Source: Leclercia sp. 29361
GTDB taxonomy: Bacteria; Pseudomonadota; Gammaproteobacteria; Enterobacterales; Enterobacteriaceae
Direction of reading: 5' to 3'
Length of the DNA stretch: 64,000 nt
NCBI RefSeq assembly: GCF_011290365.1
Contig: NZ_CP049786.1
Coordinates: forward strand, 3,472,001 to 3,536,000
The translations under genes were made by a program, and so were the position numbers. Positions 54,768 to 64,000 of this stretch are shown here, piece after piece. Each line of letters begins with the position of its first letter. Positions within the stretch are counted from its first letter, which is position 1. The notes beneath the pieces were generated by a model. The model did no database searches. It had not been told where the DNA came from and saw nothing but the letters and a program-made list of their open reading frames with translations.

Positions 54768-56777
54768 TCATTGAAAAAATTGCCATTGCAAAACGGTATG
54801 CTTCAGCTTCTGGCAGCGTTCGCTGTCCAGCTGTGTCAGCGCCTGGCCCGTCTCGATACGCAGCTGGCTCAGCAGGGCTTTGCGTCCGCTGAGGCCTAAC
54901 GCGCGACTCAGGTCGCTGTCGTCCAGCCCCTGTTCGATTTTGCCCCGCACGCCTGCCAGCGACAGATCCGTCGCCTGCAGCAGTCGCGTCAGGCTGGCCA
55001 CCGCCGCCGTAAAGGGGCGGTGCGCAAAGGCAAACCCAGCCAGATCCAGCCAGTCATCATCATTAAGGGTAGCCTCACCAGCGGGCGCTACCGGGATCTT
55101 TTCACCATTCCAGCGTTCAATGACTGGCGCATCGCGACAGAGCCGCTGCTGCTCGCGCTGGCACAGCGCCTGCCCCGCCGGGCTAAGCGGCAGCATCGCC
55201 ATCGCCGTATAGCAGCCGCTGCTGGCCTCGCGGTGGCTGCCCATACGCACCAGCACAAAGCCACAGTGCTGCCAGAAGCGCCAGAGTTCCTCGGTATAGC
55301 CGAAGCTGACGGACAGATAGTCGATATTCTCCTGCTGGCGGGCGGTGGCAATCAGCGCCCGGCCAATGCCCTCACGCTGGCGAGCGGGATGGACCGCAAC
55401 GCGCGTTACCCGCCGGGCGGTAAGGGTGGCGGCCTGCGGGGAGCCGCCGTGAGCGGCCAGCGACTGCGCCACCAGATTGCCGCGTGGACGGCGGTAGCCC
55501 GCCCACACCGCCTGGCTGAGCGCCGGGCTCAGCCCCCCCTCCTCCACCAGCCACAGCGCGCCGCAGACGTCATCAGCCGTTCGGGCGACGGCAAAATGCT
55601 GCCCCGGGGCATCCATCATCCGCCGCAGATCAAGCGGTGAGGTCCGGTAGTGCGCGGCACAGAGCAATTTATAGACCGCCGCCGGAAGGTCAGGATCACG
55701 GCTCCAGGCCTCCTGCTCCAGCGGAGCACAGACGATCTCCCCCTGTGGGAGGCGCTCGTCGGGTTCGTCATCGAACAGCAACACCTCGGCGATAATACGC
55801 TCCAGCGGGCAGCCCGCGGCCCAGCGCACCGGTTCACTCAGGGTGAAGTAACGCAGCCCGGCAAAGCGGGCGCAGAATTTCAGCAGGAATCCCCTGCCGG
55901 TGCCCTCATAACCCTGCACCGTGGTGGTTAGCAGCACCCGGGGGAAGCGCGTCACCAGCCGCGCCAGAAGCGGGCCGGGGATCGCCGCCGCCTCATCAAC
56001 GATCAGCCAATCGGCGCGCTCGTCCGAAGCCAGCAGCGCGTCCGGGGCCATAAAGTGATAGCGGTCGCCACCGAAGCGGGCGATAACCTCCGTCGCCGCT
56101 CTGGCGGGTGCCGTGACAATGGCGTGGCCTGCAATGCGTTGCAGCAGCATGCCCGCCAGCGCCGACTTTCCACGACCGCGCGCGGCGGTCACGGCGGCGA
56201 TCCCTGCGGGCATCGTCGTCAATCGGGCGAGGATCGCGGCCTGCTCCCGCTGCGGCTCACCGCTGGCCGGGTGCCAGTCGGGGGCAGGCAGGGTTTGCAA
56301 TCGGGGAAAAGAGGCGCCCTGCTGCCAGAGTAAAACCTGCGGGTCGCGCGTGATATGTCGGCAGAAATGTTCAGTAAAGCGAGGAGTGGGGATTGGCTCT
56401 GGCCTGTCGCTCCAGCGCAGCGAATCCTGGTCGGGCAGCTCCGGCCAACGTGCCAGGGCTGGGGTGAGTAAAACCAGTATACTTCCGGCCCGCAGCGTGC
56501 CGCCGACGGCCGCAAAGGCCGAGACATCGAAGCCCTGGCGGGCATCGAAGATGGCGTGGAGAAACTCGCGGCCCAGCAGCTGATTCAGCGCCTGGGGTGA
56601 ACAGGACGGGAGCTGGGGGGCGTCGTCGCCAACCCACAGCCAATCTCCGGGATGTTCTTCTTTCAGCAGCAGCGCCTGCTGCTGCGTCCATGTCTCATCC
56701 CCGCTCAGCACCAGTAATCGCCGGTGCCCCTCCCGCGCCAGTTGTTCCGGTAACCCGGATAAATTCATCCCTGACAT
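54768..56777 (-). CDS. tmcA: tRNA(Met) cytidine acetyltransferase TmcA
   Basis: The 669-residue enzyme acetylates the wobble cytidine (ac4C34) of elongator tRNA-Met. It has an ATP-dependent RNA helicase-like module with Walker A AARGRGKSALAG and WLIVDEAAAIPGPLL, and a GNAT domain with HPARQREGIGRALI. The length is close to E. coli TmcA (671). The start could be the ATG at 56777 or 56768; neither has a strong ribosome site. Its first codon is six bases from the ypfJ stop, so the two are likely cotranscribed. Confidence 0.95.
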   Translation of the reverse strand: MSGMNLSGLPEQLAREGHRRLLVLSGDETWTQQQALLLKEEHPGDWLWVGDDAPQLPSCSPQALNQLLGREFLHAIFDARQGFDVSAFAAVGGTLRAGSILVLLTPALARWPELPDQDSLRWSDRPEPIPTPRFTEHFCRHITRDPQVLLWQQGASFPRLQTLPAPDWHPASGEPQREQAAILARLTTMPAGIAAVTAARGRGKSALAGMLLQRIAGHAIVTAPARAATEVIARFGGDRYHFMAPDALLASDERADWLIVDEAAAIPGPLLARLVTRFPRVLLTTTVQGYEGTGRGFLLKFCARFAGLRYFTLSEPVRWAAGCPLERIIAEVLLFDDEPDERLPQGEIVCAPLEQEAWSRDPDLPAAVYKLLCAAHYRTSPLDLRRMMDAPGQHFAVARTADDVCGALWLVEEGGLSPALSQAVWAGYRRPRGNLVAQSLAAHGGSPQAATLTARRVTRVAVHPARQREGIGRALIATARQQENIDYLSVSFGYTEELWRFWQHCGFVLVRMGSHREASSGCYTAMAMLPLSPAGQALCQREQQRLCRDAPVIERWNGEKIPVAPAGEATLNDDDWLDLAGFAFAHRPFTAAVASLTRLLQATDLSLAGVRGKIEQGLDDSDLSRALGLSGRKALLSQLRIETGQALTQLDSERCQKLKHTVLQWQFFQ

Positions 56778-56783
56778 TGAGAA

Positions 56784-57647
56784 TTACATAGCCTTACCGA
56801 AGGTATTGCACTGGGCAGGATCGCCGCCGTCAAAGCCTTTTTTGAACCAGCTGTAACGCTGTTCTGAGGTCCCGTGAGTAAAGCTGTCCGGCACCACGTG
56901 TCCCTGGCTCTGCTGCTGCAAACGATCGTCGCCAATCGCCTGCGCGGCGTTAAGCGCCTCTTCCAGGTCTCCCGCCTCCAGCACGCCCTCCTGCTGCATA
57001 TTGTGGCCCCAGACCCCGGCAAAGCAGTCAGCCTGCAGCTCCATACGCACCGACAGCGCATTCACTTCGCTCTCGCTGGCATTCTGCTGAAGCTGGCGAA
57101 CCTTTGGCTCAATGCCGAGCAGTTTCTGCACGTGATGGCCCACTTCATGGGCGATGACGTAGCCCTGGGCAAAGTCGCCGTCGGCGCCCAGCTTGCGTTT
57201 CATGTCATCGTAGAAGGAGAGATCGATATAGACGGTGGCATCGGCAGGACAGTAGAACGGCCCCATCACCGATTGCCCGGTCCCACAGCCGGTACGCGTG
57301 GCACCGCGGTACATCACCAGCTTCGGCTGCTGGTAGGTGCGACCCATTTTGTCGAACAGCTGACCCCAGGTATCTTCCGTGGTGGCCAGGATCACCGAGG
57401 TGAATTTCGCCGCTTCATCTTCATTTGGACTGATGGAGCGCGTCGCCTGCTGCTGCTGCGGCATCGGTTGCCCGGTGAGTAACCCGCTCAGGTCGACCCC
57501 GTAGTAACCTGCTACCACGACCACCAGCAGAATAATGATACCGCCCTTTCCCCCCGGCAGCCGGAAGCCCGGCCCACCCATTGACGGACCACCGCTACTA
57601 CGTCTGTCATCTATATTGTCGCTTCCACGACGCCCTTGCCAGCGCAT
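56784..57647 (-). CDS. ypfJ: Zinc metalloprotease-like protein YpfJ
   Basis: The 287-residue protein has a membrane helix near residues 35-55 and a putative neutral zinc metallopeptidase domain with [13 protein letters not shown] (HEXXH) and a downstream [11 protein letters not shown] that supplies further ligands. It matches E. coli YpfJ in length. Activity is not established. ATG at 57647 with GAGGTGG upstream is chosen over GTG at 57653. Confidence 0.93.
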   Translation of the reverse strand: MRWQGRRGSDNIDDRRSSGGPSMGGPGFRLPGGKGGIIILLVVVVAGYYGVDLSGLLTGQPMPQQQQATRSISPNEDEAAKFTSVILATTEDTWGQLFDKMGRTYQQPKLVMYRGATRTGCGTGQSVMGPFYCPADATVYIDLSFYDDMKRKLGADGDFAQGYVIAHEVGHHVQKLLGIEPKVRQLQQNASESEVNALSVRMELQADCFAGVWGHNMQQEGVLEAGDLEEALNAAQAIGDDRLQQQSQGHVVPDSFTHGTSEQRYSWFKKGFDGGDPAQCNTFGKAM

Positions 57648-57731
57648 AACCACCTCGAAATTATCATCTTAATAATAAATATGATCGTAGGCGGTTCGGG
57701 GCAAGATTACCACTGGAAACAAAGGTGAGAT

Positions 57732-57757
57732 GCCAGAGGAACAGAGGTTCCCCTGGC
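57732..57757 (-). other. Hairpin after purC
   Basis: GCCAGAGGAAC and GTTCCCCTGGC form a stem just downstream of the purC stop. It has no clear T run, so termination is only possible. Confidence 0.4.
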
Positions 57758-57769
57758 GACAGGACGGGA

Positions 57770-58483
57770 TTAGTCGAGTTTAACACCCAGACGGTGGGCA
57801 ACGGCTTCGTACGCTTCAATCACACCGCCCAGGCTTTGGCGGAAGCGGTCTTTGTCCATTTTATCCAGCGTCTCTTTGTCCCACAGACGGCTGCCGTCCG
57901 GGGAGAATTCATCACCCAGAACCACCTCGCCTTTATACAATCCGAATTCCAGTTTGAAGTCGACCAGGATCAGGCCGGCGTCATCAAACAGCTTCTTCAG
58001 CACGTCGTTGGCTTTGAAGGTCAGCTCCTGCATGCGCGCCAGGTTCTCTTTGCTCACCCAGCCAAAGGTTTCGCAGTAAGATTCGTTAACCATCGGATCG
58101 TGCATGGCGTCGTTTTTCAGGAACAGGTCGAACAGCGGCGGGTTGAGCTCGATGCCCTCTTCAATACCCAGACGCTTCACCAGGGAGCCTGCGGCGCGGT
58201 TACGGACGACACATTCCACCGGTACCATATCCAGCTTTTTCACCAGACATTCGGTATCGGACAGCAACGCTTCCATTTGCGTAGGGATGCCCGCTTCTTC
58301 CAGCTTGCTCATAATGAAGTGGTTGAACTTGTTGTTCACCATCCCTTTACGGTCAAACTGTTCAATGCGCGCGCCATCTCCTGCTGACGTATCATTGCGG
58401 AACTCGAGCACCAACAGATCCGGGTTCTCCGTGCTGTATACGGTTTTCGCTTTGCCACGATACAACTCAGCTTGCTTCTGCAT
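57770..58483 (-). CDS. purC: SAICAR synthase
   Basis: The 237-residue enzyme joins CAIR and aspartate in purine synthesis. The N-terminal [18 protein letters not shown] and [13 protein letters not shown] [15 protein letters not shown] segments are family signatures, and DFKLEFG lies near the end. The ATG at 58483 is chosen over 58489 as AGGAG is then eight bases away and the length equals E. coli PurC. A PurR operator lies about 60 bp upstream. Confidence 0.98.
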   Translation of the reverse strand: MQKQAELYRGKAKTVYSTENPDLLVLEFRNDTSAGDGARIEQFDRKGMVNNKFNHFIMSKLEEAGIPTQMEALLSDTECLVKKLDMVPVECVVRNRAAGSLVKRLGIEEGIELNPPLFDLFLKNDAMHDPMVNESYCETFGWVSKENLARMQELTFKANDVLKKLFDDAGLILVDFKLEFGLYKGEVVLGDEFSPDGSRLWDKETLDKMDKDRFRQSLGGVIEAYEAVAHRLGVKLD

Positions 58484-58535
58484 CTTCATTACTCCTGGTG
58501 TGATGATTTGTGTTCAAAACTGGAGATATTATGCC

Positions 58536-58551
58536 ACGCACACGTTTGCGT
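58536..58551. promoter_or_regulatory. PurR operator of purC
   Basis: ACGCACACGTTTGCGT differs at one base from the perfect PurR palindrome ACGCAAACGTTTGCGT and lies in the purC promoter region, as in E. coli. Confidence 0.88.
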
Positions 58552-58562
58552 AGCACGAAAAT

Positions 58563-58594
58563 AAAAAGGGCTGGATTCACCAGCCCTCTTTTTT
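58563..58594 (-). terminator. Terminator after bamC
   Basis: GGGCTGG-ATTCA-CCAGCCC with T runs on both sides overlaps the end of bamC and separates the dapA-bamC unit from purC. Confidence 0.88.
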
Positions 58595-59628
58595 TATTTG
58601 CTGAATGCCGCCTGGAAGACAGCGACCAGCGCATCGTTCTGCGACTGGGTCAGGGTGTGACCTTTCGGATCGATAAACTGCAGGCTGCTACGGTTGTCCA
58701 GATCGCCGACCTGAAGCTTGTAGTCGCCGGAAGCCAGACCCGGATCGCGTGCGCCCAGCGCTTCCCAGCTGCTGTCAGACAGCGGCTTGTAGGTCACCGC
58801 CATGCTGCCGGTCGAGCGGGTGCTGTCGGTCACTTTCATGCCGACGCGCTCAAGCGTGGCAGGCAGACGCTGCCAGACCTGGTTGAACGGACCACGTACG
58901 ACAAGCATTGGCAGACCGGTTTCGTCGGCAGCGCTCTGCACGTCGAAGGTTGCGCCATTGCGGCTCTGGGCAGCATTGGCAGCGTCGGTTGCGTTTTTGT
59001 CGAGGCCCGCAGCGATGGTGTTAAGCATCTCGGTGCTGTAGCGCTGCAGGGAAGCGGCATCGGAGACGGGCTTGCCTGCCTGCTCGAGGTTCAGCAGCTT
59101 AACCACGACCGCCTGCTGGTAACCCTGAGGTTTAACAGAGACTTGATAACGTCCACGGTACTGTTGATCTTCATCCAGACGGGACCATTCGATCCAGTCT
59201 GTCGACAGCGTCTGGCTGGCGTCATCGCGTTGCGTGATTGTGTAGTTCTTCGACTGAATCACGCTGACAACCTGCGGCCACAGCGCGGCATTACGCGCGC
59301 TCTCAACCTGCAGCGTCGCGGTATCGCCGGTGAACTGAGTACGCGCCCCGCTTACTAACGCCAGAGGCTGTGCTGGCGGACGGATATCAAGCGCTTTGCC
59401 TACCGCGCCGCTCCCGTTGGTGACCGGAATGTTATAGTCGCCATTTTGAACGGGCAGGATCATGCCAGCGGGCGCATGAAGTTCAGCAAGCGGCGCAGCA
59501 TCCAGATAGGATTCGTCACCGCTCACCTGGCGCTTGTAGCGTGAATCTGAGCTACAGGCCGCGAGCAGCATAACAAGCGAAACACCCGCAACCTTCACCA
59601 GGCGCGACTTCTGTACTGAGTAAGCCAT
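58594..59628 (-). CDS. bamC: Outer membrane assembly lipoprotein BamC
   Basis: The 344-residue lipoprotein is part of the BAM complex that inserts beta-barrels. The lipobox is LLAACSS (Cys25), followed by the unstructured N-terminal segment that binds BamD and two helix-grip domains. Same length as E. coli BamC. The ATG at 59628 has GGGAG upstream; the gene begins 16 bp after dapA. Confidence 0.97.
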   Translation of the reverse strand: MAYSVQKSRLVKVAGVSLVMLLAACSSDSRYKRQVSGDESYLDAAPLAELHAPAGMILPVQNGDYNIPVTNGSGAVGKALDIRPPAQPLALVSGARTQFTGDTATLQVESARNAALWPQVVSVIQSKNYTITQRDDASQTLSTDWIEWSRLDEDQQYRGRYQVSVKPQGYQQAVVVKLLNLEQAGKPVSDAASLQRYSTEMLNTIAAGLDKNATDAANAAQSRNGATFDVQSAADETGLPMLVVRGPFNQVWQRLPATLERVGMKVTDSTRSTGSMAVTYKPLSDSSWEALGARDPGLASGDYKLQVGDLDNRSSLQFIDPKGHTLTQSQNDALVAVFQAAFSK

Positions 59629-59644
59629 CAAATCTCCCTAAACT

Positions 59645-60523
59645 TTACAGCAGACCGGCATGCTTCAGCGCGCCAGTGACCGTTTCGCGACCGTGGTCGG
59701 TAATCGGGGTCATCGGCAGGCGCAGCGTATCGGTCGCTACAAGTCCCAACTCCTTACATGCCCATTTCACTGGGATCGGATTGGGTTCGACAAATAATTT
59801 GTTGTGCAGCGGCATCAGACGCTGGTTAATCACGCGGGCTTCCTGGAAATGACCGGCAGCCGCCAGTTTACACATTTCAGCCATATCGCGGGCTGCAATG
59901 TTGGAGGTCACGGAAATTACCCCGTGGCCGCCGAGCTGCATAAAGTCCAGCGAGGTCGCATCATCACCGCTCAGCAGAATAAAGTCGTCTGAAACCAGCT
60001 CTTTGATCTGATGAACACGGCTTAAGTTCCCGGTCGCCTCTTTAATACCGATAATATTTTTTACTTTCGCGAGACGGCCAACCGTTTCTGGCAGCATATC
60101 GCAGCCAGTGCGCGACGGCACATTATACAGGATTTGTGGCAAGTCAGTATGTTCAGCGATGGCTTTGAAATGCTGGAACAGACCTTCCTGGGTCGGACGG
60201 TTGTAGTATGGCGTTACCGTCAGGCAACCGACCACACCCGAGTCGTTGAAGCGCTGGGTCAGGCTGATGGCTTCAGCGGTCGCGTTGGCGCCCGTACCGG
60301 CGATAACCGGGATACGCCCGTCAGCCAGTTCGAGGGTCATCATGACCACTTCGCCATGCTCTTCATGGCTCAGCGTTGCAGATTCACCGGTAGTCCCTAC
60401 CGAAACAATCGCCGAGGTTCCGCTGGCGACATGATAATCAATCAGTTTCTTCAGGCTTGACCGGCAGACATTACCTTTCTCATCCATCGGTGTAACAAGC
60501 GCAACAATACTTCCCGTGAACAT
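59645..60523 (-). CDS. dapA: 4-Hydroxy-tetrahydrodipicolinate synthase
   Basis: The 292-residue TIM-barrel enzyme condenses pyruvate with aspartate semialdehyde at the first committed step to lysine and diaminopimelate. The Schiff-base lysine is in [13 protein letters not shown] (about 161), Tyr in [12 protein letters not shown] and Thr pair in GTTGESATL. It heads the dapA-bamC unit and is divergent from gcvR. Confidence 0.98.
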   Translation of the reverse strand: MFTGSIVALVTPMDEKGNVCRSSLKKLIDYHVASGTSAIVSVGTTGESATLSHEEHGEVVMMTLELADGRIPVIAGTGANATAEAISLTQRFNDSGVVGCLTVTPYYNRPTQEGLFQHFKAIAEHTDLPQILYNVPSRTGCDMLPETVGRLAKVKNIIGIKEATGNLSRVHQIKELVSDDFILLSGDDATSLDFMQLGGHGVISVTSNIAARDMAEMCKLAAAGHFQEARVINQRLMPLHNKLFVEPNPIPVKWACKELGLVATDTLRLPMTPITDHGRETVTGALKHAGLL

Positions 60524-60668
60524 GGGCCATCCTCTGTGCGTGCAAGAGCCTCAATGGTACGTTTGGTGCTGTAATAAAAGCAAGGGACATGAGGCCTCCA
60601 GGTTATTGTATGCCGGTTTTTTTTATGCTTTCCTTAGAAAGACTAAACCATGCAAAGGAAGAACCGGT

Positions 60669-61238
60669 TTGACAACATCATCACAACATTACCTGGTTAT
60701 CACTGCGCTGGGTGCTGACAGGCCGGGGATCGTAAACACCATTACTCGCCACGTCAGTAGCTGCGGCTGCAACATTGAAGACAGTCGTCTGGCGATGCTG
60801 GGGGAAGAGTTCACCTTCATCATGCTGCTTTCCGGATCGTGGAATGCCATCACCTTAATTGAATCGACCCTGCCGTTAAAAGGCGCAGAGCTGGATCTGT
60901 TAATCGTGATGAAGCGCACCACCGCACGTCCGCAGCCAGCGTTGCCGGCAACCGTCTGGGTCCAGGTGGAAGTGACTGATTCCCCGCACTTAATCGAACG
61001 CTTTACCGCCCTGTTTGATAGCCATCAGATGAACATTGCCGAGCTGGTCTCCCGTACCCAGCCGGGCGAAGGCCACACTATCCCTAAACTGTTTATCCAG
61101 ATCACCGCGCACAGCCCGGCCTCTCAGGATGCATCAAATATAGAGCAAGCGTTCAAAGCCCTCTGTACAGAATTAAATGCGCAAGGCAGTATAAACGTCG
61201 TCAATTATTCCCAGCATGAACAAGACGGAGTTGAGTAA
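60669..61238 (+). CDS. gcvR: Glycine cleavage regulator GcvR
   Basis: The 189-residue protein has two ACT domains and represses the gcv operon by binding GcvA when glycine is low. The open frame extends upstream to 60516, but no ATG fits. The TTG at 60669 begins TTSSQHYLVITALGADRPG, matches the E. coli start MTLSSQHYL, and has AAGGAAG nine bases upstream. Its stop TAA shares the A of the bcp ATG. Confidence 0.95.
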   Translation: MTTSSQHYLVITALGADRPGIVNTITRHVSSCGCNIEDSRLAMLGEEFTFIMLLSGSWNAITLIESTLPLKGAELDLLIVMKRTTARPQPALPATVWVQVEVTDSPHLIERFTALFDSHQMNIAELVSRTQPGEGHTIPKLFIQITAHSPASQDASNIEQAFKALCTELNAQGSINVVNYSQHEQDGVE

Positions 61239-61708
61239 TGAATCCACTGAAAGCCGGTGACATCGCACCGAAATTTAGCCTGCCCGATCAAGACGGCGAG
61301 CAAGTAAATTTAACCGACTTCCAGGGACAGCGTGTTCTGGTCTACTTCTACCCGAAAGCCATGACGCCAGGCTGTACCGTACAAGCGTGCGGTCTACGTG
61401 ACAACATGGATGAGTTGAAGAGCGCGGGCGTGGAAGTGCTGGGTATCAGTACCGATAAGCCTGAAAAGCTGTCTCGTTTTGCCGAAAAAGAGTTGCTGAA
61501 CTTCACGCTGCTCTCCGACGAAGACCATCAGGTCTGCGGTGAGTTTGGCATCTGGGGTGAGAAAACCTTTATGGGCAAAACCTACGACGGTATCCACCGC
61601 ATCAGTTTCCTGATCGATGCCGAAGGTAAAGTTGAACATGTGTTTGATGACTTCAAAACCAGCAATCACCACGACGTGGTATTGAACTGGGTGAAAGAGA
61701 ACGCCTGA
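61238..61708 (+). CDS. bcp: Thiol peroxidase Bcp (peroxiredoxin Q)
   Basis: The 156-residue peroxiredoxin reduces peroxides with thioredoxin. The peroxidatic Cys46 and resolving Cys51 lie in MTPGCTVQACGLRD. Same length as E. coli Bcp. It overlaps gcvR by one base. In K-12 the hyf operon follows; here a terminator, a palindrome and a REP element follow, then perM. Confidence 0.97.
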   Translation: MNPLKAGDIAPKFSLPDQDGEQVNLTDFQGQRVLVYFYPKAMTPGCTVQACGLRDNMDELKSAGVEVLGISTDKPEKLSRFAEKELLNFTLLSDEDHQVCGEFGIWGEKTFMGKTYDGIHRISFLIDAEGKVEHVFDDFKTSNHHDVVLNWVKENA

Positions 61709-61718
61709 AGGTAAACGC

Positions 61719-61745
61719 AAAACGGCAACCTGAGTTGCCGTTTTT
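61719..61745 (+). terminator. bcp terminator
   Basis: AAAACGGCAAC-CTGA-GTTGCCGTTTTT directly follows bcp. Confidence 0.9.
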
Positions 61746-61755
61746 AGTGTTTGCA

Positions 61756-61792
61756 CCCTCTCCCCGTGGGAGAGGGTTGGGGTGAGGGCATC
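61756..61792. repeat. CCCTCTCC palindrome between bcp and perM
   Basis: CCCTCTCCCCGTGGGAGAGGG (61756-61776) is followed by TTGGGGTGAGGG, the same outer motif as in the copy at 36976. Confidence 0.8.
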
Positions 61793-61808
61793 AGTCCGCA
61801 CAAAACCC

Positions 61809-61840
61809 GTAGGCCCGTGCAAGCGTTAGCGCCGCCGGGC
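61809..61840. repeat. REP element between bcp and perM
   Basis: GTAGGCCCGTGCAAGCGTTAGC followed by GCCGCCGGGC is a REP-type unit, inverted relative to those at 28416 and 32448. Confidence 0.75.
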
Positions 61841-61846
61841 AACAGA

Positions 61847-62908
61847 TTACTCCTCAACCGCCGGCACATCCGGCCAGGCATGAACCACCGCTTTAATCAG
61901 CGTTGCCAATGGGATGGCAAAGAACACCCCCCAGAATCCCCATAACCCGCCAAAAATCACCACCGAGAGAATAATGACTAACGGGTGCAGGTTGACCGCT
62001 TCCGAGAACAGCACCGGCACCAGCAGGTTACCGTCCAGGCCCTGAATAATCAGATAGACTGCGAAACAGCTCCAGAACTCGGTGCCCAGACCAAACTGGA
62101 ACAGCGCCACGCCCACTACCGGAATGGTGACCACGAAAGCCCCGATATACGGGATCAGCACCGAGAAGCCCACCAGCACCGCCAGCAGCAGCGAATAGTT
62201 AAGACCAAAGATGAAGAAGCCAATCCAGGTGGCTATACCGACAACGATCATCTCCAGCACTTTGCCGCGGATGTAGTTGGTGATCTGCTGGTTCATCTCC
62301 TTCCATACCTGCCCTGCCAGGCCACGGTTACGCGGCAGCACGCGGCGCACTGCGTTAAGCATCTGCTCTTTGTCTTTGACCAGGAAGAAGACCATCAGCG
62401 GCACCAGCACCAGATAGACCGCCAGCGTCAGCAGGCCCACCAGCGACGCGAGGGAGAATTTCACCACCGTGTCCCCCATCGTCATGATGCGGGTACGCAT
62501 GTTTTCAGCCATCGCATCAATAATGCCCGCATCCATCAGAGCCGGATAACGACGCGGCAGGGTGGCGGCAAAATCCGAGAGCTTGCTGAGCATGCCAGGC
62601 ATATCGCGAATCAGGTTGATCCCCTGCTGCCAGGCAATCGGCAGCACCACAAAGGACATCACCAGCAGGATACCGACAAAAAAGACCAGTACGATGATGC
62701 TGGCCCAGCGGCGGGAGCAGCCGATATTTTCCAGCCGGACCGTCGGCCACTCCAGCAAATAGGCGAGCACAATCGCCACCAGCAGCGGGGCCAGCAGCCC
62801 GCTAAAGAAGAAGAGGATGCCAAATCCGGCAACCAGAATAACCAGCAGCGCAATGGCCTCCGGATCGCTAAAGCGTCGGCGGTACCACTGCATTAATAAC
62901 TCGAGCAT
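61847..62908 (-). CDS. perM: AI-2E family transporter PerM (YfgO)
   Basis: The 353-residue inner-membrane protein belongs to the AI-2E exporter (formerly UPF0118) family, with about eight hydrophobic segments and the conserved FSVLIPYIGAFVVTIPVV near residue 240. It equals E. coli PerM in length; its substrate is not established. It is divergent from bepA. Confidence 0.94.
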   Translation of the reverse strand: MLELLMQWYRRRFSDPEAIALLVILVAGFGILFFFSGLLAPLLVAIVLAYLLEWPTVRLENIGCSRRWASIIVLVFFVGILLVMSFVVLPIAWQQGINLIRDMPGMLSKLSDFAATLPRRYPALMDAGIIDAMAENMRTRIMTMGDTVVKFSLASLVGLLTLAVYLVLVPLMVFFLVKDKEQMLNAVRRVLPRNRGLAGQVWKEMNQQITNYIRGKVLEMIVVGIATWIGFFIFGLNYSLLLAVLVGFSVLIPYIGAFVVTIPVVGVALFQFGLGTEFWSCFAVYLIIQGLDGNLLVPVLFSEAVNLHPLVIILSVVIFGGLWGFWGVFFAIPLATLIKAVVHAWPDVPAVEE

Positions 62909-63129
62909 GCAACCTTCCCTGAAGATGATGGCTGGACGTAAAAGGTGAATTGTATCGGAGAGTCAATGAAAAGACTTTCGCTTTTTCTTGCTCTGTCACA
63001 AAACGCAAAAGCCTGAAAAGAGGGATTTTCTTATCGCCCTGACGCGGCTACACTCGCAGAGCAGCCCCAGGTGAACGATATGCGGGTTATTCGGTCAAAT
63101 TAGCACACCCCCCAGACAGGACAGAGGTT

Positions 63130-64000
63130 ATGTTCAGGCAGTTGAAAAAAACGTTGGTTGCGACGCTCATCGCTGCGCTGGCCGCCGGCCAGATGGTGCC
63201 TGCGTTCGCTGACTCTGCAGAATCATTGCCGGACATGGGCACCTCGGCAGGCAGCACGCTCTCCATTGGTCAGGAGCTGCAGATGGGCGACTATTACGTG
63301 CGCCAGCTGCGCGGCAGTGCGCCGCTGATTAACGATCCGCTGCTGGTGCAGTACATCAACTCCCTGGGAATGCGCCTTGTCTCCCATGCGGATTCGGTGA
63401 AAACCCCTTTCCACTTCTATTTAATCAATAACGATGAGATCAACGCCTTCGCCTTCTTCGGCGGCAATGTGGTGTTGCACTCGGCGTTATTCCGCTACGC
63501 CGATAACGAAAGCCAGCTGGCCTCGGTGATGGCGCACGAAATTTCCCACGTCACCCAGCGCCACCTTGCACGCGCGATGGAAGATCAGAAGCGCAGCGCC
63601 CCGCTCACTTGGGTGGGCGCGCTGGGCTCCATTCTGCTGGCGATGGCCAGCCCGCAGGCGGGGATGGCGGCGCTGACCGGTACGCTGGCGGGTACGCGTC
63701 AGGGAATGATCAGCTTTACCCAGCAGAATGAACAGGAAGCTGACCGCATCGGTATACAGGTGCTGCAGCGCTCCGGGTTTGACCCGCAGGCGATGCCGAA
63801 CTTCCTCGAAAAGTTACTCGATCGGGCGCGCTACTCCTCGCGTCCACCGGAAATTTTGCTGACCCACCCTCTGCCAGAAAGCCGTCTGTCGGATGCGCGT
63901 AACCGTGCTAACCAGATGCGTCCGGTAGTGGTGCAGTCCTCGGAAGATTTCTACATGGCGAAGGTCAGAAGCCTCGGCATGTACAACTCCGGGCGTAACC
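63130..64000 (+). CDS. bepA: Periplasmic metalloprotease/chaperone BepA, 5' part
   Basis: The frame is open from the ATG at 63130 to the window end (290 codons; E. coli BepA has 487). A signal peptide ends near VPAFADS. The M48 zinc site is [14 protein letters not shown] with the third ligand in [12 protein letters not shown]. BepA helps LptD assembly and degrades stalled LptD and BamA at the outer membrane. The C-terminal TPR domain lies beyond the window. AGAGGTT precedes the start. Confidence 0.96.
   Translation, partial: MFRQLKKTLVATLIAALAAGQMVPAFADSAESLPDMGTSAGSTLSIGQELQMGDYYVRQLRGSAPLINDPLLVQYINSLGMRLVSHADSVKTPFHFYLINNDEINAFAFFGGNVVLHSALFRYADNESQLASVMAHEISHVTQRHLARAMEDQKRSAPLTWVGALGSILLAMASPQAGMAALTGTLAGTRQGMISFTQQNEQEADRIGIQVLQRSGFDPQAMPNFLEKLLDRARYSSRPPEILLTHPLPESRLSDARNRANQMRPVVVQSSEDFYMAKVRSLGMYNSGRN

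Noticed and set aside
60516..60668. N-terminal extension of gcvR from 60516
   Set aside because: The extra 51 residues are not conserved; the TTG start at 60669 has a good ribosome site and matches the known protein.

Overview
The window is ordinary core chromosome of a member of the Enterobacteriaceae. Nearly every protein is close to full-length identical in layout to an Escherichia coli K-12 protein, and gene order follows the K-12 stretch from ypdA to bepA. It is not E. coli: an indolepyruvate decarboxylase gene (ipdC) and an aldo-keto reductase sit beside yfeO. Several K-12 blocks are absent, judged from memory of K-12: fry/ypdC-F, xap/yfeN, yfeK-yfeS, ucpA-murRQP, eut and hyf. The pattern points to the Enterobacter/Lelliottia/Leclercia group, but the species cannot be fixed from the sequence alone.

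Layout. 1-1.3 kb: end of ypdA and ypdB (pyruvate-sensing LytS/LytTR pair). 1.4-6.6 kb: glk, yfeO, ipdC, aldo-keto reductase. 6.7-12.1 kb: ypeC, mntH with MntR and Fur operators, nupC, pdeA. 12.3-15.8 kb: two tRNA-Ala genes, the yfeC-yfeD pair, gltX, then three tRNA-Val and one tRNA-Lys followed by an unusual partial repeat of the tRNA-Lys 3' end. 15.9-18.5 kb: a flxA-like gene, yfeR, yfeH, ypeB. 18.5-23.6 kb: ligA, zipA, cysZ, cysK. 24.0-26.6 kb: ptsH-ptsI-crr. 26.6-32.3 kb: pdxK, cysM and the sulfate/thiosulfate transporter cysPTWA. 32.5-37.0 kb: yfeX, yfeY, yfeZ, ypeA, amiA, hemF. 37.1-42.6 kb: maeB, talA, tktB. 42.7-48.4 kb: ypfG, nudK, aegA, narQ. 48.6-54.7 kb: acrD, the 19-residue ypfM, yffB, dapE, ypfN, ypfH. 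54.8-64 kb: tmcA, ypfJ, purC, bamC, dapA, gcvR, bcp, perM, and the first 290 codons of bepA, cut by the window end.

How the genes work together. The main themes are sulfur assimilation (cysZ, cysK, cysM, cysPTWA), PTS sugar uptake and its links to glycolysis (ptsHI-crr, glk with a Cra site), the non-oxidative pentose phosphate branch (talA-tktB), lysine/peptidoglycan precursor synthesis (dapA, dapE), envelope biogenesis (bamC, bepA, amiA, zipA) and metal/drug transport (mntH, acrD). Regulatory sites that can be read with some confidence are Cra (glk, ptsH), MntR and Fur (mntH), CRP (nupC), PurR (purC), a BaeR-like box (acrD), a CreB-like tag (talA) and a TyrR-like box (ipdC).

I found no prophage, insertion sequence, CRISPR array or defence island. 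I do not see a previously undescribed multi-gene system. The most unusual items are the split tRNA-Lys 3'-end repeat, the dispersed CCCTCTCC palindromes placed at gene-block junctions, and the ipdC/aldo-keto reductase pair.
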